The notes under the pieces are model-generated. The model searched no databases. It saw only the letters and a program-made list of their open reading frames with translations, and was not told the DNA's origin. The position numbers and the translations under genes were made by a program. Below are positions 24,219 to 31,809 of a stretch of 64,000 nt of DNA, piece by piece. Location: positions 1 to 64,000 of the forward strand of contig VWVT01000019.1 of NCBI GenBank assembly GCA_008638415.1. Reading direction: 5' to 3'. Every line of letters begins with the position of its first letter. The stretch's first letter is position 1. Origin of the DNA: Nocardiopsis sinuspersici. Lineage in GTDB: Bacteria; Actinomycetota; Actinomycetes; Streptosporangiales; Streptosporangiaceae.

Positions 24219-25676
24219 ATGTCTAAGGTGCTCACCTCTCTGCCAGTCGGTGAACGTGTCGGGATCGCCTTCTCCGGGGGTCTCGACACCTCCGTGGCGG
24301 TCGCGTGGATGCGCGAGAAGGGCGCGATCCCGTGCACCTACACCGCCGACATCGGCCAGTACGACGAATCCGACATCGCCTCGGTGCCCGGCCGCGCCGC
24401 CGACTACGGCGCGGAGGTCGCCCGGCTGGTCGACGGTCGTGCGGCCCTGGTGGAGGAGGGACTCGCGGCCCTGGCCTGCGGGGCGTTCCACATCCGGTCC
24501 GGCGGCCGCGCCTACTTCAACACCACCCCGCTCGGGCGGGCCGTCACGGGCACCCTGCTGGTGCGCGCGATGCTCGAGGACGGCGTGCAGATCTGGGGCG
24601 ACGGCTCCACCTTCAAGGGCAACGACATCGAGCGGTTCTACCGCTACGGTCTGCTCGCCAACCCCTCCCTGCGCATCTACAAGCCCTGGCTGGACGCCGA
24701 CTTCGTCGACGAGCTCGGCGGCCGCAAGGAGATGTCCGAGTGGCTGACCGAGCGCGGCCTGCCCTACCGGGACAGCGCGGAGAAGGCCTACTCCACCGAC
24801 GCCAACATCTGGGGCGCGACACACGAGGCCAAGGCCCTCGAACACCTCGACACCGGCATCGAGATCGTCGACCCCATCATGGGCGTGCGCTTCTGGGACC
24901 CCGAGGTGGAGATCGCCACCGAGGACGTCACGATCGGCTTCGAGCGGGGCCGGCCGGTGACCATCAACGGCAAGAGCTTCCCCTCCGCCGTCGACCTGGT
25001 GCTGGAGGCCAACACCATCGGTGGCCGCCACGGCCTGGGGATGTCCGACCAGATCGAGAACCGCGTCATCGAGGCCAAGAGCCGGGGCATCTACGAGGCC
25101 CCGGGGATGGCGCTTCTGCACGCGGCCTACGAGCGGCTGGTCAACGCGGTCCACAACGAGGACACCATCGCGGCCTACCACAGCGAGGGACGGCGCCTCG
25201 GCAGGCTCATGTACGAGGGCCGCTGGCTGGAGCCGCAGGGCCTGATGCTGCGCGAGTCGCTGCAGCGCTGGGTGGGCATGGCGATCACCGGCGAGGTGAC
25301 CCTGAGGCTTCGGCGCGGTGAGGACTACTCGATCCTGGACACGACCGGACCGGCGTTCAGCTACCACCCGGACAAGCTGTCCATGGAGCGGACGGAGGAC
25401 TCCGCGTTCGGGCCGAGCGACCGCATCGGCCAACTGACCATGCGCAACCTCGACATCGCCGACTCCCGCGCCAAGCTGGAGGAGTACGCCAGGCTCGGCA
25501 TGGTCGGCGACGGCTCCACCCCGGCGGCGATCGGCGCGGCCCAGGCGGCCTCGACCGGGCTGATCGGCGCCATGCCCGAGGGCGGCGCCGAGGCGATCGC
25601 CGCCCGCGGCCAGGGCCCCGACGACGGTGACGTGGGTCTGCTCGACCACGCCGCCATCGACTCCGGCAACGACTGA
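24219..25676 (+). CDS. argG: Argininosuccinate synthase
   Basis: A 485-residue argininosuccinate synthase, joining citrulline and aspartate with ATP in arginine synthesis. The ATP pyrophosphatase loop is AFSGGLDTSVAV near residue 17; downstream are YTADIGQYDESD, GNDIERFYRYG and STDANIWGATHE. Length and motifs match the long (about 480) type rather than the short (about 400) type found in many actinobacterial arg operons. It stands alone, apart from other arg genes, under an ARG box. No good Shine-Dalgarno sequence is seen; the promoter region is unusually AT-rich. Confidence 0.95.
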   Translation: MSKVLTSLPVGERVGIAFSGGLDTSVAVAWMREKGAIPCTYTADIGQYDESDIASVPGRAADYGAEVARLVDGRAALVEEGLAALACGAFHIRSGGRAYFNTTPLGRAVTGTLLVRAMLEDGVQIWGDGSTFKGNDIERFYRYGLLANPSLRIYKPWLDADFVDELGGRKEMSEWLTERGLPYRDSAEKAYSTDANIWGATHEAKALEHLDTGIEIVDPIMGVRFWDPEVEIATEDVTIGFERGRPVTINGKSFPSAVDLVLEANTIGGRHGLGMSDQIENRVIEAKSRGIYEAPGMALLHAAYERLVNAVHNEDTIAAYHSEGRRLGRLMYEGRWLEPQGLMLRESLQRWVGMAITGEVTLRLRRGEDYSILDTTGPAFSYHPDKLSMERTEDSAFGPSDRIGQLTMRNLDIADSRAKLEEYARLGMVGDGSTPAAIGAAQAASTGLIGAMPEGGAEAIAARGQGPDDGDVGLLDHAAIDSGND

Positions 25677-25686
25677 GACACGGACC

Positions 25687-25722
25687 GGTCCGCCCCGCCC
25701 GAAGATCCGGGCGGGGCGGACC
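25687..25722 (+). terminator. Hairpin terminator after argG
   Basis: GGTCCGCCCCGCCC (25687-25700) pairs perfectly over 14 bases with 25709-25722 around an eight-base loop, 10 bases after the argG stop. Confidence 0.8.
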
Positions 25723-25864
25723 GCGCTGTGCCCGGCGCGGGCACCCCGAGGAGCGGGCCCGCCGGTGCGGCCAGGGCGGCCGTGGCCTTCGGGGCCGTCC
25801 TGACGGTGGACGGCGGCGGAGCCACGGACGCACCGCCGCCCTTCGAGAGATCAGGAGTGAGGCC

Positions 25865-26395
25865 GTGTTCGAGCGGTTCACCGGCCAGTCGCGGCGCGTG
25901 ATCGTCAGGTCCCAGGAGGAGGCATGGGAGCTCGGGCACGACCGCATCGGGACCGAACACCTCCTGCTCGGACTCCTCCAGGAGAGGGAGGGCCTTCTCG
26001 CCCGTGTCCTGGGAGCCCTGCGCGGCCGCGCCGAGACCGGGCACCGGCCGCTCGGAAGGAGGGAGAGTGTCGCGGCCCGCGCCCTCGGCGACCTGGGGCT
26101 CGACCGCGGGACCGTCCTGGCCGGGGTGGTCGAAGCGGTCGGCCGCGGGGCGGGGTCGGTCCCGCGGCACGTGCCCTTCACCCTGAGGACCGAGAAGGCC
26201 CTGGAACAGTCCCTCCACGAGGCCATCGGGCTCGGGCACGGCCACATCGGGACCGAACACCTCCTGCTCGGACTCCTCCACGGGAGCCACAACACCGCCG
26301 TCTCCGTGCTCCGGGGCCTCGGTGTCTCCCAGGAGGAGGCACGCCGACAGGTGCACCACACACTGGACGTCCTCGCGACCGGCACCCGGGAGTAG
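25865..26395 (+). CDS. Stand-alone double Clp-N domain protein
   Basis: A 176-residue protein made of two Clp amino-terminal repeats with no ATPase domain. Each half has the IGTEHLLLGLL motif (residues ~28-38 and ~128-138). Clp-N repeats bind adaptors or substrates of ClpC/ClpA, so this could act as a free adaptor or competitor. The two halves share 48 of 50 bases at the DNA level around the motif (25931-25980 and 26231-26280), far more than expected for old domain repeats. The GTG start follows AGGAG at a good distance. Confidence 0.8.
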   Translation: MFERFTGQSRRVIVRSQEEAWELGHDRIGTEHLLLGLLQEREGLLARVLGALRGRAETGHRPLGRRESVAARALGDLGLDRGTVLAGVVEAVGRGAGSVPRHVPFTLRTEKALEQSLHEAIGLGHGHIGTEHLLLGLLHGSHNTAVSVLRGLGVSQEEARRQVHHTLDVLATGTRE

Positions 26396-26469
26396 GGGCG
26401 GCGCTCCTCCCCGAGCGGCGGCCACGGCCGCCAGGCACAGCAGGGCCGCCGAGACGACCGGGCACGGGA

Positions 26470-26495
26470 ACGGCCCCGGGTGTTCCCGGGGCCGT
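26470..26495. terminator. Hairpin between convergent Clp-N and xylanase genes
   Basis: ACGGCCCCGGG (26470-26480) and CCCGGGGCCGT (26485-26495) form a perfect 11-base stem with a four-base loop, between the stops at 26395 and 26642. Confidence 0.7.
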
Positions 26496-26641
26496 GTCGG
26501 TCGGTTGTTCGTCGGTTCAGGCGTTCGGTCCCGTGGCTCGCCGTCGCCCGCGAGGACCGGGAGCCCCTTCCGGAGCCCCTCCTCCCGCGGCGGACCGGGT
26601 GGGCGGCCCGCCGCGGGACCGGTGCCTCGGTCGCACGGGGG

Positions 26642-27649
26642 TCAGTTCGCCCGGCAGGAGACCGTCGGCCACTCCCAGTTGCCGTTGTGCTTGATCGTGA
26701 CGCCCCAGTTGTTGCCGCTGCCGTTGGGCCTGGCGGTCAGCACCTGGGAGCTGGGCCAGTTGGCGTCGATGTTCCAGGTGGCGACCATCTCGGCGGGCTC
26801 GGGCACGTTCATCGTCACGGTCCAGTCGCTCGAACCGCTGACCGAGACGTTGAGGTTGTACCGGTCGTCCCACTGCTGGCCCGCGGACAGGTTCGCGGTG
26901 CAGCCTTCGCTGCCGCCACCGCCACCGCCACCGCCACCTCCGCCACCGCCGCCGGAGGAGCCCAGCGTGATGTTGGAGTTACCGCTGCTCTGGTATCCCT
27001 CGGTCGCCATGATCATGTAGTCGTGGCTGCCCAGGTTCATCCCGGCGCGGGCCCACGCGTCGAAGTGGTTGCCGGTGGTGATGGTTCCGCCCGTCCGCCT
27101 CGACTGGCGCACGCTCCAGAACTGGGGGAAGGTCTGGGTGCCCTCGATGGAGGGGGCGTCGTAGCGCATCGTGCGGTAGATGTCGTACGTGCCGCCGTCG
27201 CTGGTGACCGTGCCCATGTGCGTTCCCGTGGGCCTGTAGGAGCCCCAGTTGTCGACGATGTAGTACTCCACGAGCGGGCCCCTCGTCCACCCGTAGAGAG
27301 TCAGGTACGAGTTGCCGGACGGGTTGAAGCTGCCCGAGTAGTTCACGGTCCTGCGTCCGCCGGTGGCCCATCCCTTGCCGGCGACGAAGTTCCCGGTGTT
27401 GCTCCACGAGGTGCTGTAGTTGCCGCCGGAGCCCAGTTCCATGGAGACCGTTCCGGCACTGTCGGTCCAGAACGAGTAGAAGTAGCCGTTGTTGGTGCCG
27501 GTCTGGTTGGAGGTGATGGCCGCGGTGGCGGTGCCGGGCAGCATCGCCATGGCCGTGATCAGCGATACCGCGATGGCGCAGAAACGGCCGACGAGCAGCC
27601 TGGCGGGGCTGCGCCCGCGGCTCCTCGGGCGGGTGGGGGAGTCGTTCAT
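26642..27649 (-). CDS. Secreted GH11 xylanase with C-terminal CBM2
   Basis: A 335-residue endo-beta-1,4-xylanase. The signal peptide ends near residue 44 (GTATA, AITSN). The GH11 jelly roll covers about 45-229, with nucleophile Glu128 (PLVEYYIVDNWG) and acid/base Glu217 (MATEGYQSSG). A run of 14 glycines (233-246) links it to a CBM2 (Cys250 to the penultimate Cys, with Trp residues for cellulose binding). The ATG at 27649 follows GAGGAGGAAG. The architecture matches T. fusca Xyn11A-like enzymes. No CelR box is seen upstream; another palindrome is. Confidence 0.94.
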   Translation of the reverse strand: MNDSPTRPRSRGRSPARLLVGRFCAIAVSLITAMAMLPGTATAAITSNQTGTNNGYFYSFWTDSAGTVSMELGSGGNYSTSWSNTGNFVAGKGWATGGRRTVNYSGSFNPSGNSYLTLYGWTRGPLVEYYIVDNWGSYRPTGTHMGTVTSDGGTYDIYRTMRYDAPSIEGTQTFPQFWSVRQSRRTGGTITTGNHFDAWARAGMNLGSHDYMIMATEGYQSSGNSNITLGSSGGGGGGGGGGGGGGSEGCTANLSAGQQWDDRYNLNVSVSGSSDWTVTMNVPEPAEMVATWNIDANWPSSQVLTARPNGSGNNWGVTIKHNGNWEWPTVSCRAN

Positions 27650-27824
27650 GTGTGCTTCCTCCTCGGGGGGTCGGGGGGTAGGAGGTGTGACACGACCCGG
27701 TGGGGCGGTCGGTTGTGGGGCGGCCGCCGCCCGGAGGCATGTCACTCTGGGTGACCATGGCTGACCTTGGGTAAGGCCCGCCGACAGTGACAGTGTCCGT
27801 TCGGCTCCACCGGGTTGTCAATAA

Positions 27825-27841
27825 TTTCCGGAAGGTTCCGG
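27825..27841. promoter_or_regulatory. TTCCGGAA repeats upstream of the xylanase gene
   Basis: TTCCGGAA (27826-27833, perfect palindrome) is followed three bases later by TTCCGG (27836-27841), inside an AT-rich patch about 180 bases before the xylanase start. A further ACTTCCGG lies near 27940. This could be a xylan- or carbon-responsive operator, but it does not match an operator I know. The 380-base gap to the next gene otherwise shows nothing. Confidence 0.4.
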
Positions 27842-28026
27842 ATATGTTATTCCGGTGAGATTCCCGGACGGGGCATGTGCCCTGTTCGGAGGCCTGGACG
27901 GATGGCCGGTCGCCGGGTCGCCGGTGGGGTTTCCTGAAAACTTCCGGACCATGCCGCGCGCGATACGGGGGACGGAGCGTCATCGCGACCGGCCCGTCGC
28001 CGGAGGGCCCCGGGGCGGGCGCGCGT

Positions 28027-28920
28027 TCAGGAGCAGTCGAACCAGTGGCCGACGGGGCGTCCGGGACACGACCGGCACTCGAAGACGTACACCCCGCCCA
28101 CGTCTCCCAGCATCAGGCCGGCGGAGTCCTGTGCCGCGCGGCCCCGTTCGGAACGCCACGACTCCTCCCCGTCGACGACCGCCCGGTCCTCGACGGGGAG
28201 CCAGGTGCGCCAGGACTCACCGTCGTACTCCCAGCTGGCCACGGTGAGGAGGTGGTCCATGCGCTGCCCGCATCCGCCGCACTCCGGCCACACCGGCTGC
28301 TGGGTCCATCCCGGATAGCCGCCCAGCTTGATTCCGGGGGCTTCGGCGAGGTGGTACGGGTACAGCCAGCCCGTCTCCCCCTCCAACTGGGCGAACCGGT
28401 CTTCCAGAGCGTCGGAGAGGTCCTTCGGAAGGTCCCAGCGGGGGTACTCCGTCACCTGCTCGGGGTGGACCACGCAGGGGGCGGGCACGTAGCACTCCGG
28501 AGCCTCCGGGTGCGGGGAGGGCGTCGCCCCCACCCGGCCCACGGCGTGTGCGCTGCGCCAGTGGACCCGCGGCAGGGGATAGCGGAACTCACCGTGGTCG
28601 TAGGGGCACCACAGCACCTGTAGAAGGTCGCGTCCCCGCGGGAACGCAATGCCCGGAGCGTCCGCCTGGTGGACCTGCACGATCGGTACGAGGTGGACCT
28701 CCCCCTCGTGGAGGGTGTTGCTGTCCGCCTCGTAGTGCTCTTCGCCGCACACGGGCCAGGGCTCGTCGGCCGGCCACAGGAGCGGCCCTCCGACCGAGCT
28801 GTCGCGGCACGAGGGCCGGCCCGCGCGCGGGTGGAGCCGTACCGCCTCTCTGCGCAGGGGACGCAGCTCGGGGAAGAGCGCCTCCACGTCCACTGGGCGG
28901 GGCGGGGTGTGACGGGTCAC
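28027..28920 (-). CDS. DUF1963 (YwqG)-like protein
   Basis: A 297-residue cytoplasmic protein. Landmarks are SSVGGPLLWPADEPWPVC, FPRGRDLLQVLWCPYDH, PCVVHPEQVTEYPRWDLP, KLGGYPGWTQQPVWPECGGC and HWFDC at the end. These fit actinobacterial DUF1963-type proteins, which are often found near toxin/immunity loci. The CxxC pairs (ECGGCGQ and CRSC) could hold zinc. The GTG at 28920 has GGAG at a good distance. Function unknown. Confidence 0.7.
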   Translation of the reverse strand: MTRHTPPRPVDVEALFPELRPLRREAVRLHPRAGRPSCRDSSVGGPLLWPADEPWPVCGEEHYEADSNTLHEGEVHLVPIVQVHQADAPGIAFPRGRDLLQVLWCPYDHGEFRYPLPRVHWRSAHAVGRVGATPSPHPEAPECYVPAPCVVHPEQVTEYPRWDLPKDLSDALEDRFAQLEGETGWLYPYHLAEAPGIKLGGYPGWTQQPVWPECGGCGQRMDHLLTVASWEYDGESWRTWLPVEDRAVVDGEESWRSERGRAAQDSAGLMLGDVGGVYVFECRSCPGRPVGHWFDCS

Positions 28921-29183
28921 GGTGTCTCCGATGCGTCGGCCTCTGGAACACGAGGACCCTATGGCCCGGATCCGACAACCGGCAGCCCGACCGCGTCGGC
29001 GGACCCGGGCCCCGCCTCGGCCGGTGCCGTCGTGGTTCCCGGCGGGCGCGCGGGCGGACCGCCTACTACGGTCGGGGCGAGGGTGGGGCGCGACCGGCCT
29101 GGACCGTCGAGGACACGGTCCATGGCCGGTCCGTCCGTGACACAGGTGGTACACAAGGCGCGGCCCTGTGCCAGGGTTCGGCC

Positions 29184-30656
29184 ATGAGCCCCCGAGCCTT
29201 CGAGCCCGCCGAACCGTCCCTCGCCGCGTTGGGCGCCTTGTTGGACCGCTCCCTGGCCCAGATCGCCGACGCCGCCCGCGACGCGCGCACGTTCGACCGG
29301 GAGACCGTCAGGGCCGTCTCCGACGTGTGGGACGACAACACCTTCCCCCTGTTCCGCGCCGCGACGGGCCGGTCCGGTCGCACGCGGGAACGGCGTGCCC
29401 GGGCAGTCCTGGAGTGGATGGCGTGTCCGGGGCCGACGCGCTGGGACTGGATGGTGGAGCAGAGCGCGGTCGCCGGGCACCGGATCGACGCGCTGGTCCA
29501 GCCCTCACCCGCACCTTCCGACCAGCCCTATCGCGACTACCGGGGCGAGGTCCGCCCGGCCTGCTCCCGGTGGACGCCGCAGGCTGTGGCCGACCTGGCG
29601 GACGACTACGCACTGGGCGCGGCCACCGTGCACCATCTCCGGGTCGAACGTGTCGGCACCCGGCTCTGCGGGTTCCTCACCCTGGGCCTCGCCCGCTCCT
29701 ACGACCCGGGCGAGAACGCGTCCCGGACTCCTGCCGCGCTCGACGTGCACCTGGACGAGGTGACCGAGGTGGACGTCGACACCGGCGCGCCGTCCGTGGT
29801 GCGCCTGGACACCACCCCGCACGGGGTGTCGGTCGGCCTGGGCACACGCGGAGTGCTGCGGGCACGGGCGGCTTCGCTACGGCTCGACGACTCCTGCTGG
29901 CACCGGTCGGGTGCCGGTCGCCGCGCCGACGCGCGGATTCCGCCCGGTGAGGACGGTTCACTGCCCGATCACCGGCCCCGGGGAAGGGAGGTGGAGGGCT
30001 CCACACGGGGAGCGGCGACCTTCCTGTTCCGTGCCATGACGCGGATCCGCTCGGTCCACCACCCCCGCGAGGCCGCGCGCGTACCGGTGGGGGCGTACTG
30101 CCGTGCCCTGAAGGGGGCCGGGCACCACATCCTGGAAGCGGGGGCACTGCCGCCGCGGCGGCGCGATGCCGCCTTCCGCTCCCTGGTGACCGAGTGGCTT
30201 CGGCGCGGAGGGACCGACCTGGCACCCGACTGGAAGAGGCTCCTCCGAGACGTTCCGGACGCCGGGGAGCTGCTTCGCGGGGTGCGCGACGAGCTGCCCG
30301 CGCGGGGAGCCGTCCCGTCCGCCCGTGTCCCCGCCCGGGAGGTCACCGGTCTCCCGGAACAGGCCGAGCTGCGCATGGTCGCCTACACGGCCGAGCACAC
30401 CGACGGGCGTTCCCACCGTGACGCCTCCGCCACGGTGCACCTGGCCGTAACCGCCCAGGAGGCGGGAGCGCCATGGCGGCTGCGGGTCCTCGACGCGACC
30501 GGTCCCGTCCGGCTCCGGGCGCGGACCGAGGCGTTCGACGGAACCGTCCGCGTCCGCATGGACGCGGACGAGAACGGACGGGAGGCCCTGGTGACGGGCG
30601 ATGAAACCCTGACCCTGGCCGCTCGCGCCTGGAGCCGGGAACCCCCGTCGCACTGA
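29184..30656 (+). CDS. Hypothetical protein of 490 residues
   Basis: A complete frame with typical codon use and no family I recognise. The N-terminal ~100 residues are helical (EPSLAALGALLDRSLAQIAD) with Trp-rich segments (ARAVLEWMACPGPTRWDWMV). The middle has mixed strands (VDVDTGAPSVVRLDTTPHGV), and the C-terminal ~130 residues look like a beta-rich domain. No signal peptide or membrane segment. The ATG at 29184 is chosen at the end of a non-coding stretch. It lies among DUF1963 and SUKH genes. Confidence 0.7.
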   Translation: MSPRAFEPAEPSLAALGALLDRSLAQIADAARDARTFDRETVRAVSDVWDDNTFPLFRAATGRSGRTRERRARAVLEWMACPGPTRWDWMVEQSAVAGHRIDALVQPSPAPSDQPYRDYRGEVRPACSRWTPQAVADLADDYALGAATVHHLRVERVGTRLCGFLTLGLARSYDPGENASRTPAALDVHLDEVTEVDVDTGAPSVVRLDTTPHGVSVGLGTRGVLRARAASLRLDDSCWHRSGAGRRADARIPPGEDGSLPDHRPRGREVEGSTRGAATFLFRAMTRIRSVHHPREAARVPVGAYCRALKGAGHHILEAGALPPRRRDAAFRSLVTEWLRRGGTDLAPDWKRLLRDVPDAGELLRGVRDELPARGAVPSARVPAREVTGLPEQAELRMVAYTAEHTDGRSHRDASATVHLAVTAQEAGAPWRLRVLDATGPVRLRARTEAFDGTVRVRMDADENGREALVTGDETLTLAARAWSREPPSH

Positions 30657-30838
30657 CCGGGAGGGAAACACCGTCATGGCGCCTCCTTCCTCCGTGTCGC
30701 GTCCTGTCGGCGGCTCGTGTGGGCGACGACCGCGTCCGAGCCCGCCAAGGCCCTCGGAGCGGCGTTCGGCGGAGAGCGGTGGGCGTGGGGAGGCGCCGAC
30801 CGGGGAACCGGGGTGAGCGGCCGTGAAGGTCCGGTCCG

Positions 30839-31570
30839 TCACGAGTCGATCCATTCGCCCGGCGTCAGACCACGGAACCGGTCGAGTGCCTCGGCTGTCA
30901 GACCGCGCACGAGGAGGCCCGCGCCGTCGTCACGGACCAGCACGTCCTGGCCGAGGAACCAGCGGATGCCGGGCCCGTTCCCTCCCGCCGGATATTGGGG
31001 GAGGGAAAGGCGGACACACGTCTGCTCGAGCACCAGGAGGTCTTCTTCGGCGGGCTCGTGCAGGAAGCCGCAGGCTTCACCGCCGGCCTGCACGGACTCC
31101 GACAGCACGATCTCGACGCAGCAGACGGAGAACCGGTCCATCCACCGTTCCCACCGCTCCACGGACCTGTCGGCCAGGTCGGCCCGTATGAGAACCGCCG
31201 GGTCCTCCTCCCGGAGGGTCTGGAGCAGGATCCCCCACGAGGCGGCGCCCTGGTTCTCGTGCCGAAAGACCAGTGCCTCCCGGGCGGCGTCGACGTACAG
31301 CTCGGACGGAGCGAGGAGCCGGTCGTGGTTGCCGGTGAGGTCCGTTCGGCGGGCGAAGAGCCGGTAGGCCTCCCGCAGCGCCGCCGGCAGGCGCAGGCCC
31401 ATTCGGTTCTCGGCCGCGTCGAGGTCGGCCTCCTCCCACCCGTCGCTCTCGTCCAGGCCGTCCATCCAGCGGGCGGCGTAGGCACGGATGAACTCCCAGG
31501 CCCCGTTGCGGTTCCTGAGTCCCCGGGCCAGGGCCCCGGCGAAGTCGAGCGGTGCCGTCGTACCTGTCAT
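30839..31570 (-). CDS. SMI1/KNR4 (SUKH) family protein
   Basis: A 243-residue protein with the SUKH core: DGWEEADLDAAENRMGLRLP, then AALREAYRLFARRTDLT and further AEEDLLVLEQTC and IRWFLGQDVLV strands. SUKH proteins in bacteria are largely immunity proteins against polymorphic nuclease toxins, though stand-alone chromosomal ones exist. No toxin gene adjoins it. Divergent from a larger protein with its own SUKH domain. No Shine-Dalgarno sequence before the ATG at 31570. Confidence 0.75.
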   Translation of the reverse strand: MTGTTAPLDFAGALARGLRNRNGAWEFIRAYAARWMDGLDESDGWEEADLDAAENRMGLRLPAALREAYRLFARRTDLTGNHDRLLAPSELYVDAAREALVFRHENQGAASWGILLQTLREEDPAVLIRADLADRSVERWERWMDRFSVCCVEIVLSESVQAGGEACGFLHEPAEEDLLVLEQTCVRLSLPQYPAGGNGPGIRWFLGQDVLVRDDGAGLLVRGLTAEALDRFRGLTPGEWIDS

Positions 31571-31809
31571 ACGGGGACGGTAGCCGCAGTGTGCGACACC
31601 GGTGGTGGCGGTCCCCGCCGCGGCCCTTCCGGCCCGGGTGCGCCGGTGGCCTCCCGCCACGCGGACGTGGTCACGGAGCGCTGGAGGGCACCGTTTTCCC
31701 GGGGCGCTTCGAGTGTCGGATCGCCCGCGTAGTGTCCGCGCGGTTGCGAAGGCGCCGGCCTCCCCACGTCCGGCCCCGTCACCGAACCCCCTCACAAGTT
31801 GGAGCCCCC

